From the NCBI GenBank assembly GCA_949752735.1, contig OX457053.1, positions 23,769,682 through 23,833,681 of the forward strand: 64,000 nt of DNA, given 5' to 3'. The stretch's first letter is position 1. Each line of letters opens with the position of its first letter. Positions 9,621 to 20,207 of this stretch are shown piece by piece. The position numbers and the translations under genes were made by a program. Below the pieces are notes generated by a model. The model ran no database searches. It saw only the letters and a list, made by a program, of their open reading frames with translations, and had not been told where the DNA came from. Source of the stretch: Lumbricus terrestris. Its lineage: Eukaryota; Annelida; Clitellata; Crassiclitellata; Lumbricidae.

Positions 9621-12600
9621 ATGGGCGACCAAGCGTTGAAAACCTACAACGGCTTTAAATTCTCTACTGGTGAAGACGACCGCACGGTGGACGAGATCTT
9701 GAAACAATTCGACGACTTCGCTGTTGGTGAGATAAATGAAACTTATGAGCGTTATATGTTCAACAGGCGTAACCAGAACGAGGGAGAAACTTTTGAGGGT
9801 TTCCTTACGTCCTTACGACTGCTCATTAAATCTTGTAATTTTTGTGACCACTGCATCGATTCGGTGTTGCGTGACCGTATTGTTCTGGGCATTCGAGAAG
9901 AAGACACTCAGAAACTGTTACTGCGTGAGCGAACTCTCACACTGGAGAAAGCCATTGACATTTGTCGAGCTGGGGAGATTGCTTTAGCCCAAGGCAAGGC
10001 GTTTAGAAATGACACCATCCATCTGGTGGAAGGGGGGTCACAGTTTCACAGACGCAATCCTCCTCAAACAGTGGCAGACAATGCCAAAGACCCAAAACTC
10101 TGTAAGTTTTGTGGACAGAAACATGTGTTGGTCAAATCTTTGTGCCCTGCCTGGGGAAAAACCTGCAACAAGTGCCTTCTCAGGAATCATTTCGCCCAGT
10201 CCTGCCCTAACAGCCGACCAACCATTCCCTCACAACGAAGGAGACAAGTTCACCAAGTGAATGAGGCATATCCTGAAACGCCAGAGGAATGGGTTAACGC
10301 TGTTGAAAATGTCAGTGTTAGCAGTGATACGAAGAAAGACATCAAATGTGAAATGATAATAAACGATGAAGCTGTCATATTCCAGATAGACACTGGAGCC
10401 TCTGTGAACATTATGCCTTCACGTTACGCTCCGTACGTCACACCCACAAATAAGATGTTAACAATGTGGAATGGAACTCGTTTTACACCACTAGGATCCT
10501 GTCGCACAATACTGAAGAACCCGAAGAACAAGAGACGATACAATGTGGAGTTTCTAGTGGTGAAAGAAAATCTGACTCCTCTTCTGGGCCTATCAGCATC
10601 TGAGCAGATGAAACTAATTACAGTGAATAATTACAATCTACACAGAGTGCTGACAATCACTGACAAACAAGTGACTGACAAGTATGGTAAGGTCTTTGAT
10701 CGCACGCTGGGTACTCTTGACGGACCGGTGCATCTGAGCGTGGACAAATCAGTTCATCCAGTGGTCATGCCTGCAAGACGTCTTCCACTCGCAGTACAAC
10801 CAAAGCTGAAAGTGGAACTCGAGAGATTGACAACTATGGGTGTCATCACACCAGTTGATGAACCAACTCCTTGGGTCAGCCAGATTGTGGTGACCCAGAA
10901 AAAGAATGGTGATCTCAGAGTCTGCATTGACCCACGAGAACTCAACCATGCATTAAAACGTGAACATTTCATTCTGCCAATCCTGGAAGACACACTTCAT
11001 GAACTTGGTCAGTCACGTTTTTTCTCTAAAGCTGATCTCTCCTCTGGTTTCTGGCATGTTGAACTTGATCATGAATCCAGTCTCCTGACAACGTTCCAGA
11101 CTTGTTATGGACGTTACAGATGGTTGCGCCTGCCCTTTGGCACATCGGTGTCATCTGAGATTTTTGGCAAGAAGCTGCGTGAAGCACTTGATAATCTTTC
11201 GGGTGTGATCTGCATTGCTGACGACGTCGTAATCCATGGACGTACTGAAGAACAACATGATCGGCACCTTGATCAATTTCTGGCTCGTTGCCAAGAACGA
11301 GGCATCCGGTTGAACAAGGATAAATTCGAGCTGAAACTGAGTGAAATTGTCTTCATGGGACACAAAATATCTGCTGCTGGATTGCAGGCTGACCCTGAAA
11401 AAGTCAGAGCAATAACAGAGATGCGACCACCAGAAAACACAGAACAGCTGCGACGATTCTTAGGTATCGTTAACTATTTGGGAAAATTCCTTCCCCATCT
11501 ATCTTCGCTCACGGAACCACTGAGAAACCTGACGAAAAAAGACACTCCTTGGAATTGGTCTGTTTCACAAGAGGTTGCATTCAACAAGATAAAACGTCTT
11601 GTCACAGAAACGCCTGTTTTGGCTTTCTATGATCCTGCCAAAGAACTGACCTTGGAAAATGATGCCTGTGAGTACGGTCTGGGTTCTGCGCTTATGCAAC
11701 AAGGCAGACCAATCGCGTATGCCAGCCGTTCGCTTTCTGAGACAGAGACACGATATGCGCAGATAGAGAAAGAGATGCTCGCCATAGTCTTTGGACTCGA
11801 AAAATTCAACCATTTTACCTTTGGTCGACCTGTGTCTGTCATTACTGATCACAAGCCATTAACAGCCATCGTTTCCAAGCCACTGTCAAAGGCTCCTAAG
11901 AGACTTCAATCACTCCTCCTCCGAACTCAAAAATATAATTTCTCACTGGAATACCGACCGGGAACCTCTATACCTATTGCTGATGCACTCTCTCGGGCAC
12001 CCCTGGGAAGACAACCGGAGGAAGACATTCAGACAGTGAACAATCTTACCTTCAGCGCTATCAATGACAGCCGACTATCAGAAATAAGAGATGCCACAGA
12101 GCAGGATGAGTCGTTGAGAATGCTGCGTGACGTCGTTGTCAAAGGTTGGCCTCAGAACAAAGCAACACTACCTCAAGCGGTTGCAGTTTACTACAGCTAT
12201 CGCGATGAACTATCAGTGCAGGACGGTATCATATTGCGAGGAGAACGAGTTGTCATACCGAGATCAATGCGGGATGACATGAAGAAAAGACTCCATGCGG
12301 GACATTTAGGCATCAATTCATGTTTGCGGAGAGCACGCGATGTTATTTTCTGGCCTGGCATGACACAGGAGATTAGACAGTACATTGAAGGTTGCACAGT
12401 ATGTGCCACTTTCAGTGACAGGCAAGCTCCGGAACCTCTGCTTGTCCATGAAGTATGCAATCGACCATGGGAGAAAGTAGGTTCGGACATTTTCTCAATA
12501 AATGAGAGAAACTACCTTGTGACAGTTGATTACTGCAGCCATTTTTTTGAGGTCGATTACCTAACGGACACACTTTCTGAGACAGTCATAACAAAACTGA

Positions 12601-13448
12601 AGCATCATTTTGCACGACATGGAATACCTGACACTCTGATTAGTGATGGTGGACCGCAGTATACCTCGAATGTATTCAAGAAATTCAGCCAACAGTGGCA
12701 GTTTCAACATGTGATCACCTCTCCGGGCAACAGCAAGGCCAATGGAGCTGCTGAAGCTGCAGTCAAGGTTGCAAAGCGTCTGATGCGGAAATGCCATGCT
12801 GCTAACGAAGACCCTTATCTTGGACTCTTAAACTTGAGAAACACTCCAACAGAAGGTTTGGATCTCAGCCCTGCACAACGTCTGTTTGGTAGGCGCACTA
12901 AAACTATCATGCCTACTACATACAGTAATCTACGACCGTCGGTTGAGGCAACAGCACTACAAGAAAACAAACGAGCGAAATGGGCAGAACGCACAGGACA
13001 CCATAGGCGAGAGCTTCGTCCTCTGGCTGTTGGTGAACCAGTGCGCTTGCAACCAATTGCACCTCATCAGCGTGAGTGGAGACCAGCGACAATTACTAGA
13101 CAGCTACCATACAGGACATACGAGGTCATAACACCTGAAGGACGAACCATGAGACGAAATCGACAACTGATCCGACCTACGCAAGCAAAGCCGGATGCAG
13201 ATCTTTCTGACTGGCATAAACCCTCCACGACTCCAGATGAGGATGAAAGCCCGGACTACTTACCAGATGCACAGTGCCTATTCATTCCTCCTGCTATTCC
13301 TCCTGTTATTCCTCCTGCTATTCCTCCTGCTATTCACATACAGCAACCTACAGATACACATGAGTCAGATTCAAATACAACTACAGTGGACTACCCTCGA
13401 ACAAGATCGGGACGATTATCAAAACCTGCTGTCAAGCTAGATTTGTAG
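9621..13448 (+). CDS. Gag-Pol polyprotein of the gypsy element
   Basis: A 1275-residue open frame. Domains in order: gag remainder; cysteine clusters at about 161-195, the second a classic CX2CX4HX4C knuckle; aspartic protease with DTGA at 257-260; reverse transcriptase with the first Asp in ADLSSGFW (472) and the catalytic pair in IADD (534-535); RNase H with Asp681, Glu716/718 and Asp743, then the DALSRAP end at 788-794; integrase with an HHCC zinc region (892-928) and a D,D(35)E triad at 956, 1009 and 1045. The C-terminus has an IPPAIPPV-type proline repeat from a 15-bp tandem DNA repeat. All catalytic residues are present, so the enzymes look intact. The only lesion is the upstream TAG at 9582. 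The RNase H motif reads ENDAC, where related elements commonly have TDAS. Confidence 0.97.
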   Translation: MGDQALKTYNGFKFSTGEDDRTVDEILKQFDDFAVGEINETYERYMFNRRNQNEGETFEGFLTSLRLLIKSCNFCDHCIDSVLRDRIVLGIREEDTQKLLLRERTLTLEKAIDICRAGEIALAQGKAFRNDTIHLVEGGSQFHRRNPPQTVADNAKDPKLCKFCGQKHVLVKSLCPAWGKTCNKCLLRNHFAQSCPNSRPTIPSQRRRQVHQVNEAYPETPEEWVNAVENVSVSSDTKKDIKCEMIINDEAVIFQIDTGASVNIMPSRYAPYVTPTNKMLTMWNGTRFTPLGSCRTILKNPKNKRRYNVEFLVVKENLTPLLGLSASEQMKLITVNNYNLHRVLTITDKQVTDKYGKVFDRTLGTLDGPVHLSVDKSVHPVVMPARRLPLAVQPKLKVELERLTTMGVITPVDEPTPWVSQIVVTQKKNGDLRVCIDPRELNHALKREHFILPILEDTLHELGQSRFFSKADLSSGFWHVELDHESSLLTTFQTCYGRYRWLRLPFGTSVSSEIFGKKLREALDNLSGVICIADDVVIHGRTEEQHDRHLDQFLARCQERGIRLNKDKFELKLSEIVFMGHKISAAGLQADPEKVRAITEMRPPENTEQLRRFLGIVNYLGKFLPHLSSLTEPLRNLTKKDTPWNWSVSQEVAFNKIKRLVTETPVLAFYDPAKELTLENDACEYGLGSALMQQGRPIAYASRSLSETETRYAQIEKEMLAIVFGLEKFNHFTFGRPVSVITDHKPLTAIVSKPLSKAPKRLQSLLLRTQKYNFSLEYRPGTSIPIADALSRAPLGRQPEEDIQTVNNLTFSAINDSRLSEIRDATEQDESLRMLRDVVVKGWPQNKATLPQAVAVYYSYRDELSVQDGIILRGERVVIPRSMRDDMKKRLHAGHLGINSCLRRARDVIFWPGMTQEIRQYIEGCTVCATFSDRQAPEPLLVHEVCNRPWEKVGSDIFSINERNYLVTVDYCSHFFEVDYLTDTLSETVITKLKHHFARHGIPDTLISDGGPQYTSNVFKKFSQQWQFQHVITSPGNSKANGAAEAAVKVAKRLMRKCHAANEDPYLGLLNLRNTPTEGLDLSPAQRLFGRRTKTIMPTTYSNLRPSVEATALQENKRAKWAERTGHHRRELRPLAVGEPVRLQPIAPHQREWRPATITRQLPYRTYEVITPEGRTMRRNRQLIRPTQAKPDADLSDWHKPSTTPDEDESPDYLPDAQCLFIPPAIPPVIPPAIPPAIHIQQPTDTHESDSNTTTVDYPRTRSGRLSKPAVKLDL

Positions 13449-13540
13449 TACTCTCCCTTCAAGACTCTGTTTGTGGGACTATCCTGTTAGACTATAAACT
13501 TAGACTATTAGGCGTAACAGTGGACTTCTCTTCTCTAACA

Positions 13541-13553
13541 ACAAAAGGGAAGA
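13541..13553 (+). promoter_or_regulatory. Polypurine tract
   Basis: ACAAAAGGGAAGA lies immediately before the 3' LTR, where plus-strand synthesis is primed. Confidence 0.85.
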
Positions 13554-13702
13554 TGTTGCGTGATTAAGTTAATGTATCCTCTATGTGATATGTGGTCTGG
13601 GCCTAGGCTCCGGACAGGAAGCTCTTTGTTGTTGGACTTTAGGCACGATTATTATTTGACTTATAATAAACCTATGTAAGTATTAAAAGTTAACACGAAA
13701 CA
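13554..13702 (+). repeat. 3' LTR of the gypsy element
   Basis: 149 bp, identical to 9190-9338. AATAAA lies at 13665-13670. The target duplication CGTGG follows at 13703. Confidence 0.97.
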
Positions 13703-13707
13703 CGTGG

Positions 13708-14206
13708 CACGTGCGTAAATGTTCTCGTTTTGTCGCGTGCCAGTAGAATTGGCCGGAGAGTAACTGTTGGTAGGCTTATTCAAAAGGAATCTGGAACACT
13801 GAGCAGTCTGATCAATTCGTGTGTCAGGCTTACCATTTCATAGTAGACCAATTTTAGCACGTGCGATGTCAACTAATTTCATCGGCAGGTTTTCAGTTTT
13901 CAAAGGTCCTTTGAAACTGGAATATTAGGCCTATTCGTTACATGTTGGCGTTTATTTCGTCTCAGCTGAATGCAGAGATTTAATTCATCCAATCATAGGT
14001 CTAGTCATTCTGTTGCCAGCTTGGATATGATCCGATCTTATCTGTTTCCGCGGGAAATAAGATTTCGTGAATAACTAACGTGCAGTGGAAGAACTTTAGG
14101 TTCAATGTAGGCCTATAGATTTCATGTGAACGTGATATTCGCAACAAGTGGACGAAGCTATGTCGGTAAGTTTGATTCGCATAATTATTATGATATTAGG
14201 CCTACA
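13708..14206. other. Unique sequence, nothing recognised
   Basis: No open exon-like segment with splice sites, no repeat boundaries and no RNA gene were seen. Confidence 0.4.
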
Positions 14207-14214
14207 TGCAGTAC

Positions 14215-14491
14215 CAGGGCCGGATTAAGGCCTGTTCAACATGTTCGGTCGAACAGGGGCCCCACAATTTAGGGGGCCACACATGCGGGCAAAAAATTCG
14301 ATTTTTTATATTTTTAGCAGAACCAATTAAACGACTAAAAAGGGTTATCAACTTGGGAGGGAAATAATCGGTATATTCTACGAAATTTTCGACCAAACGA
14401 CTAATAAAAGGTCATCAGAATTTTGCTTAAGATCCGCAAAAAATTTCCCGGACAGGGCCCCCACATTTCTATGATTTCTTTATCCGGCCCT
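14215..14491. mobile_element. hAT-type MITE, family C (CAGGGCCGGATTAAG)
   Basis: Left end CAGGGCCGGATTAAG, right end TATCCGGCCCTT. The interior matches the next element in reverse order, including a GTTCGGTCGAACA palindrome near the left end. The TSD is not clear. Confidence 0.7.
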
Positions 14492-14581
14492 TACTATGAT
14501 TATTATCTTCTTTAGGCCTGCCTTATTTTTACGCGGTTGTGGGTCCATCTGTCTCGAGTAGCCTACTATCCCGTTGGAGAT

Positions 14582-14834
14582 CAGGGCCGGATTAAGAAAT
14601 GTGGGGGCCCTATTCGGGAAATTTTTGCAGATCTTCGGCCGAAAATTTTGTAGAATATACCGACGATTATTTTCCTCCAAAAGGTTTATGACTTTTTTTA
14701 GTCGTTTGGTTGAAATTTGCTAAAATCTAAAAAAAAATTCGGAAAAGATTTGTTTCACGCATGTGTGTGGGCCCCCTAAAGTGTGGGGGCCCCTGTTCGG
14801 TCGAACATGTTGAACATGCCTTAATCCGGCCCTG
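14582..14834. mobile_element. hAT-type MITE, family C, inverted copy with perfect TSD
   Basis: CAGGGCCGGATTAAG and CTTAATCCGGCCCTG are exact inverted ends. The duplication TTGGAGAT occurs at 14574-14581 and 14835-14842. It is in reverse orientation to the neighbour at 14215, 90 bp away. Confidence 0.9.
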
Positions 14835-14884
14835 TTGGAGATACGACTATATATAGCTAATTAGGCCTACCTTATACCGTCCTA

Positions 14885-15395
14885 TCGTATCGTAATCTCG
14901 AGACTTCTACAGCGCCCACAAAAGCCAAGTCGCGGGAACTGCAGCTTATTCACAGGCGCTCAATCAAAACAAAATCGATAGGCAGCGGGTCAAGTCCGGA
15001 GAGTCAGGCAGGCAGATAGATGGACGACTAAGGTGGGTGATGTTTAGAATTGAAATGACGAGGGATGTGATGAGAAGAGTAGGAATCAGGCTAGGATTTG
15101 TGAAAGCGCAATGTTTTCAGTTTTGAGTGAAAGACCTGTGGGGAGATAGCGAGAGGTGGAGTTTTGGTGAGTTCGTATGATGGGTCCTACAGTGTACTGT
15201 ACGTGCACGTGGGGGTTGACTCATCAGTGTTTTACAGGCTCCTAAAGACCCATTTGTAATCGTAATCGTAATCTCCAAACTTCTAAAGCGCTACCAGAAT
15301 GCCAAAGCGGGGGCACCAGCAGCTTAATTCACGAGCGCTGCGTCAAGTCAAAAGATTGCCCGTAAGAACAGTCCGAAGGTGGGGGCGGGTCGAGT
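14885..15395 (-). repeat. Two copies of a LINE-like 3' tail with (GATTAC)n end
   Basis: Segments from about 14885 and 15250 both read, on the minus strand, toward GTAGCGCTTTAGAAG and then GGAGATTACGATTACGATTA. Partial copies lie at 17268-17315 and inside the 46663 MITE (about 46990-47130). The shared end with a short tandem tail is typical of non-LTR retrotransposons. No RT motif is present. Confidence 0.55.
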
Positions 15396-15404
15396 TACCA
15401 TAGG

Positions 15405-15712
15405 CAGTGGCGGCGCCAGGATTTCAGTTTGGGGGGATGAACTCCCGCGGAAAGTTTTTCCATTTCCAGCGGCCAAAATTTCTGACCACCTTTTTTAGTC
15501 ATTTGGTCGAAATCTCGGGAAAATTATTCCATCATTTTAACCGCCAACATTTCTGACGACCTTTTTTAGTCATTCGGCCGAAATCTCGATCCTGCTTATG
15601 GTTTTCAGATTTTAGGGGGCTGAGCAAGGAAATTTTCATTTTTACATGCGAAAAAATGAATGGGTTTTGGGAGGGTTTAGCCCCTAGCCCCGCCCCCCCT
15701 AGCGCCGCTACT
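15405..15712. mobile_element. MITE with CAGTGGCGGCGC ends
   Basis: CAGTGGCGGCGCCAGG at the left and CTAGCGCCGCTACTT at the right form an imperfect inverted repeat. Internal TTTTTTAGTCAT blocks occur twice. No matching TSD was found. Confidence 0.55.
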
Positions 15713-15927
15713 TAAGTGTTTTAAGTGTTCTACTTAAGTGCTCTAAAACCAAAGCAAAAAAATCTAGTAAGAATAGGCTAAACATAGGCCTACCTGTTAG
15801 GCTAGTGTCATTGTTCAAAACAAGGCAGATGAGAATTAATTTGCAAAAATATATACACGCGGACGTGGCTTTTCGACTTTTCTTCATTTAGGAGGATGCG
15901 ATTAATACGGGGGATAGGCCTACTCTA

Positions 15928-16250
15928 CAAGGGCGGATACAGAAATTTTCGAAGGGGGCCAAAATTTAGGATCTTGTTGGTGGGGCAGGGGAAATTTTTT
16001 CGTTGTGTCGCCGAAAAAACTGATGACTTTTTTTAGTCATCGACCAATTTTTCGGGAAAAAGATACCATTTCATCCGCCGCTGAATCGGCGGGGGGCCAC
16101 GTCCCGTACGATTTTGTAATAGCGGGGGCCTGATGTCCTCTTTTTCTCTCTCCACTACATTTCTTCAAACCAAATGGGGGGGCCACGTCCCATGCAATTT
16201 TTAAATGGGGGGTGGCCATGGCCGGATTGGCCCCCCTGGATCCGCCTCTG
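15928..16250. mobile_element. hAT-type MITE, family A, perfect TSD
   Basis: Ends CAAGGGCGGATACAG and CTGGATCCGCCTCTG. The duplication CTACTCTA is exact at 15920-15927 and 16251-16258. It is the best-preserved member for defining the family boundaries. Confidence 0.92.
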
Positions 16251-16273
16251 CTACTCTATTCCGTGACACCGCC

Positions 16274-16451
16274 CAGTGCTTAAAGTGTGGAAAAATAAGT
16301 GCCTGGACGCCCCTTATTTTTCCAAAATAAGTGCATGGACGCCCCTTACCTTTCTAGTCATTGCTGGCCAATAAGTGGCTGGACGGTGTTCATATTTTAA
16401 AATAAGTGCATGGACGCCGTCCATGACCGTCCAGCCACACTTTAAACCCTG
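16274..16451. mobile_element. hAT-type MITE, family D (CAGTGCTTAAAGTGTGG)
   Basis: Inverted ends CAGTGCTTAAAGTGTGG and CCACACTTTAAACCCTG. Perfect TSD ACACCGCC at 16266-16273 and 16452-16459. The interior is made of repeated AAGTGCATGGACGCC-like units. A sibling lies at 57812. Confidence 0.9.
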
Positions 16452-16768
16452 ACACCGCCACTGATTGATGCTGCTGTGTGCTGTGCATTTGATTTTGAAG
16501 GGCCTCGATCTTTCCACTCTTCCGGTAAAATACAGTAAAATGAATGTCTTAATTGTGGATGACCTTGGCTGATTTAGGCATACCTTTGTAAAGGGAAGGC
16601 TCTTATTAATAGGCACGTCCTGCAGTGCAGTTTTAGTTTAACGACACTGTGTGTCAGTAAGTAAGTGAGTGTGTCAGTGTGTGATACCAAAAATCATCAG
16701 CGTCGATCGTCTTTCTTTTTTTTTTATCCAAGCTTGGGGTGAGAAAGATTTTAGAGCCTACTAGCTGT

Positions 16769-17254
16769 CAGTAAGTGTGTGAGCGAGCGAGCGAGCGAGC
16801 GAGTGAGTGAGTGAGTGAGAGTATGAGAGAGTCACTGTGAGTGAGTGAGTGTATGAGTGAGTGAGTGAGTGTATGAGTGGGTGTATGAGTGAGTGAGTGA
16901 GCAAGTGAGCGAGTGAGTGAGTGAGTGAGTGAGTGAGTGAGTGAGTGAGTGAGTGAGTGAGTGAGTGAGTGAGTGAGTGAGAGTATGAGTGAGTCACTGT
17001 GAGTGAGTGTATGAGTGAGTGAGTGTATGAGTGGGTGTATGAGTGAGTGAGTGAGTGAGTGAGTGAGTGAGTGAGTGAGTGAGTGAGTGAGTGAGTGAGT
17101 GAGTGAGTGAGTGAGTGAGTGAGTGAGTGAGTGAGTGAGTGAGTGAGTGAGTGAGTGTGTATGAGTGAGTGTATGAGTGAGTGTATGAGTGAGTGCGTGT
17201 ATGAGTGAGTGAGTGAGTGTATGAGTGAGTGCGTGAGCGAGCGAGTGAGTGAGT
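16769..17254. repeat. (GAGT)n tetranucleotide array, about 0.5 kb
   Basis: Nearly pure GAGT/GTGA repeats with scattered GTAT and GAGC variants. The 4-bp unit leaves all frames open on the minus strand, giving spurious Thr-His-Ser-Leu reading frames. Confidence 0.97.
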
Positions 17255-17468
17255 ATAGGTGATTGAGTAATCGTGATCTCCAAATTCTAAAGCGCTACTC
17301 GAAAGCCAAGCGCGGTGTGAGTGAGTAAGTATAGGCCTATTCTTTAATATAGGCCTATAACCAGCAGTCAAGCGGCATTCTTCTTCGCAAACCATAATAG
17401 GCTATAGCTTGTCCAACATCGTCTGTCTGAGACTGTCTCGTTCACCTCGATCTATGGTGTGGTGTGGC

Positions 17469-17820
17469 CAGGGCCGTGTATAAGGTTCTTCGAGTGTCGG
17501 TGCAAAGTTTTACCGCAGAGGCATAGGGCCTATAATAATTATAGTGTCGTTCGAGCGGCCGTTGATTTTCCAAAAGCAACGGCCACGTGCATATAAGTAT
17601 ATATTAGGCCTATCATAAAGAAATTTAGATCACCCTATAGGGTTTTTATGGTAGCTACACTTTTAATAAATGTTTTCGTACACTTATTAATTTTTTAAAG
17701 TAACACTAAGACTCTCTGCAGTCGAAAAAGACATTTGGCCAATAGCAAAAAAACTCTCGGCTCAGGCCTCAGGGCATTCGGTGCATGGCACCGAATGGAC
17801 CTATGTTAAACACGGCCCTG
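17469..17820. mobile_element. hAT-type MITE (CAGGGCCGTGT ends)
   Basis: CAGGGCCGTGT and ACACGGCCCTG are exact inverted ends. Flanks GGTGTGGC (17461-17468) and GATGTGGC (17821-17828) match at 7 of 8. It is distinct from family C inside. Confidence 0.85.
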
Positions 17821-18750
17821 GATGTGGCCCAGCTATCATGCCTCAAGCCTTTCACTCAGCCTCATCACATTTCTATTAGGTTGGCACCCTGTGGTTAGCT
17901 CCGTTTAAATTGCAGAGTTTACGATTAGGTCTACGATTCTGTGGAGACAACGTAATGAAGGCAGATGACGTAGGTATATGGGTATATTTTTTAACCGGAG
18001 CCAAATTCAGAAATGACATTTGAGAAGAAAAAAAGTCATGAAAAAAATATTTTAAAATAAGAGAAATATTTGTATAGTAGTGCTGAAGCAAAGTTAATAT
18101 TGAGCAGTGCTCAAATTTATGACATTTGACCAAGGTTTTTATTTTAGTTTTTATTGTATTTTGAAGAAAATACAACACCGTTACTTTGATTCCTAAATAT
18201 TTACAACTCCGTTATCTTATTTACAAAACACGCCCAAAATACCATAAATGTTTACAATCATTTATTATTTAGTGTTTGTTATGCTCTAAAATGTTACAGA
18301 ACAATCTGAATGATTCTGATGGCAATTTATTTTTATATGTACCACAAAAATATTTCATTTTAATAAAAAAAAAAGGCACGGAGTTGTAACTCGGTCACGG
18401 AGTGGTAAATCACAACGAAATATCCATCCAATATAATAGAGAATTTCATTATGATCACACTACAATACTCTTCATTTAAGTCACATTCATGCATATTTGA
18501 AAGACTTTACCCTTTGATGTCAAACATTTGACCATTGAAGCAAGTTTTTCAACAAATTAATCAGACACCGTCAACTTTTAATAAAAACCACACAGCTCAT
18601 CTCTTAGTAGATAGAATGTTATTTATAACATTTGTGAACATTTAATTAAAACTATATTTCAGTCTTCGCTCAGACACTGTCAACTTTTAATAAAAACCAC
18701 ACAACTCTTCTCTTAGTAGATGTAATGTTATTGATAACATTTGTGAACAT

Positions 18751-18903
18751 TTAATTAAAACTATATATAAGTCTTCGCTTTGTAGATAGAATGTTATTGA
18801 TAATCGGTGGATCAATTGCCACGACTTCTGGATACCACCCCTCGTCTAGTCTTCTGGGCCACATCCATCCTCCACTGTGTCCAGCAGATTGCATACAATG
18901 GAC
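18751..18903 (-). CDS. Candidate terminal exon inside the 17975-20760 element
   Basis: On the minus strand a good acceptor (TTATTGTTCTAG) is followed by 50 open codons and a stop. The peptide contains GGWMWPRRLDEGWYPEV. The density of Trp, Pro and acidic residues, and the well-formed acceptor, suggest real coding rather than chance. The pattern recalls a C-terminal module often seen in invertebrate mobile-element proteins, but I cannot name it. Confidence 0.35.
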   Translation of the reverse strand, partial: VHCMQSAGHSGGWMWPRRLDEGWYPEVVAIDPPIINNILSTKRRLIYSFN

Positions 18904-19157
18904 CTAGAACAATAAATTAAAAACAAGTTCGTTTGAAAAATTTAAAATTATGAGTTTGCAAGTATAAATGTCTACAAATATATATATTTTAATTAAACCC
19001 CTCACATATGTTTTATCGCTTACTAACTTAATTCTTTCTCATTTAGTCAAGAGTTAGATCTACCATCATACTTAGCAATTCTTGGCTGTGGCATTTTTTT
19101 ATAATTTGTACAAGTGTCCTTGTTTAGTAGGTTCAGGGATCCCGTCCGGTCCTATGC

Positions 19158-19694
19158 CTAATTTTGATTTGTGCCAACTATGTGGTCTTCTGAATTTGTG
19201 TCGACTACGTGGTCTTCTGAATTTGTGTCGACTACGTGGTCTTCTTGATTTGTGCTGACTATGTGGTCCTCTGAATTTGTGTCGACTACGTGGTCTTCTG
19301 GATTTGTGTCGACTACGTGGTCTTCTGGATTTGTGCTGACTACGTGGTCTTCTTGATTTGTGCCAACTATGTGGTCTTCTGAATTTGTGTCGACTACGTG
19401 GTCTTCTGAATTTGTGTCGACTACGTGGTCTTCTGGATTTGTGCTGACTACGTGGTCTTCTGGATTTGGGCCAACTATGTGGTCTTCTGGAGTTGTGCTG
19501 ACTTGGTCTTCTTTATTTGTGCTGACTATGTGGTCCTCTGGATTTGTGTCAAGTATGTGGTCTTCTGGATTTGTGTCGACTACGTGGTCTTCTGGATTTG
19601 TGCTGACAACCTCTGGCTTCAGGAAAGGTTGATTGTGTATGAGAACATTTCTCTTTATTGCTTTATTACACAGTAGTGGTATGCACAATAACAT
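19158..19694 (-). CDS. Open 27-bp minisatellite coding a 9-residue EDHVVDTNP repeat
   Basis: The minus strand is open for 178 codons. About 16 units of 27 bp encode EDHVVDTNP-type repeats with conservative variation (V/I/L, D/S/G, P/S/Q). One unit is 3 bp short, an in-frame change, giving EDQVSTTP. An N-terminal part MLLCIPLLCNKAIKRN precedes the repeats. It may be an acidic exon of the element's gene, or a minisatellite that happens to stay open because its unit is a multiple of three. Confidence 0.4.
   Translation of the reverse strand: MLLCIPLLCNKAIKRNVLIHNQPFLKPEVVSTNPEDHVVDTNPEDHILDTNPEDHIVSTNKEDQVSTTPEDHIVGPNPEDHVVSTNPEDHVVDTNSEDHVVDTNSEDHIVGTNQEDHVVSTNPEDHVVDTNPEDHVVDTNSEDHIVSTNQEDHVVDTNSEDHVVDTNSEDHIVGTNQN
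19167..19617. repeat. 27-bp minisatellite, about 16 units
   Basis: Unit TGGTCTTCTGAATTTGTGTC plus GACTACG, with GAATTT/GGATTT and CGACTACG/CAACTATG variants in alternation. Confidence 0.95.
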
Positions 19695-20207
19695 ATAAAT
19701 TTAATTATGGATTATAGTATTATATCGTTAAAATTTTCGATTTTGAAATAAAATTATTCAGAATTCCTATGGATTCTGGTATAAATTTAGCTACACCCTA
19801 GCAAAATGAAGCAAAATAACCACCTGTTTAAAGAACTGAGAGCTATAACTATAAATTAAGAGAATACACACGGGACCAAATATATATATTCATACAAATA
19901 TAAACACAAATTCGTACACCCATTCATGCATACAACGAAGCCTACACTCAGTTACAACTCCGTTTTTGATACTACAACACCGTTACCAATAAAAGTATCG
20001 GAGTTGTAGTATCGGAGTTGTGAAATTTCCATAAATAGGTCACCACACGGCTCGGACCAAGGAAGGTAAATTTAATAGTTACTTCATAGTGGTCGGGATG
20101 CCAGTTTCAATGCAATTTATGAAAAACTTATTTTTTTTATATACGCTAAATGCAGTAATTTACGGTATCGGTGTTGTAAATATTTGATATACTATAAGAT
20201 TACCTGA

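Larger units (their letters stand above)
9190..13702 (+). mobile_element. Complete Ty3/gypsy LTR retrotransposon (4513 bp)
   Basis: Two identical 149-bp LTRs flank a single gag-pol frame. The LTRs start TGTTGCG and end ACGAAACA, giving canonical TG...CA ends. The target site CGTGG is duplicated exactly (9185-9189 and 13703-13707). A tRNA primer site abuts the 5' LTR and a purine tract abuts the 3' LTR. Integrase follows RNase H, the Ty3/gypsy order. The short LTRs and the double cysteine cluster in gag resemble Mag/SURL-type elements (inference). Identical LTRs indicate recent insertion, but one TAG codon interrupts early gag. Confidence 0.97.

Noticed and set aside
14207..14499. 8-bp target duplication for the MITE at 14215
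   Set aside because: Flanks TGCAGTAC and the sequence after 14491 do not match; the right end has probably mutated.
16768..17395. Minus-strand frames of Thr-His-Ser-Leu repeats up to 171 codons
   Set aside because: A pure 4-bp repeat stays open in every frame; there is no splice context or unique sequence.
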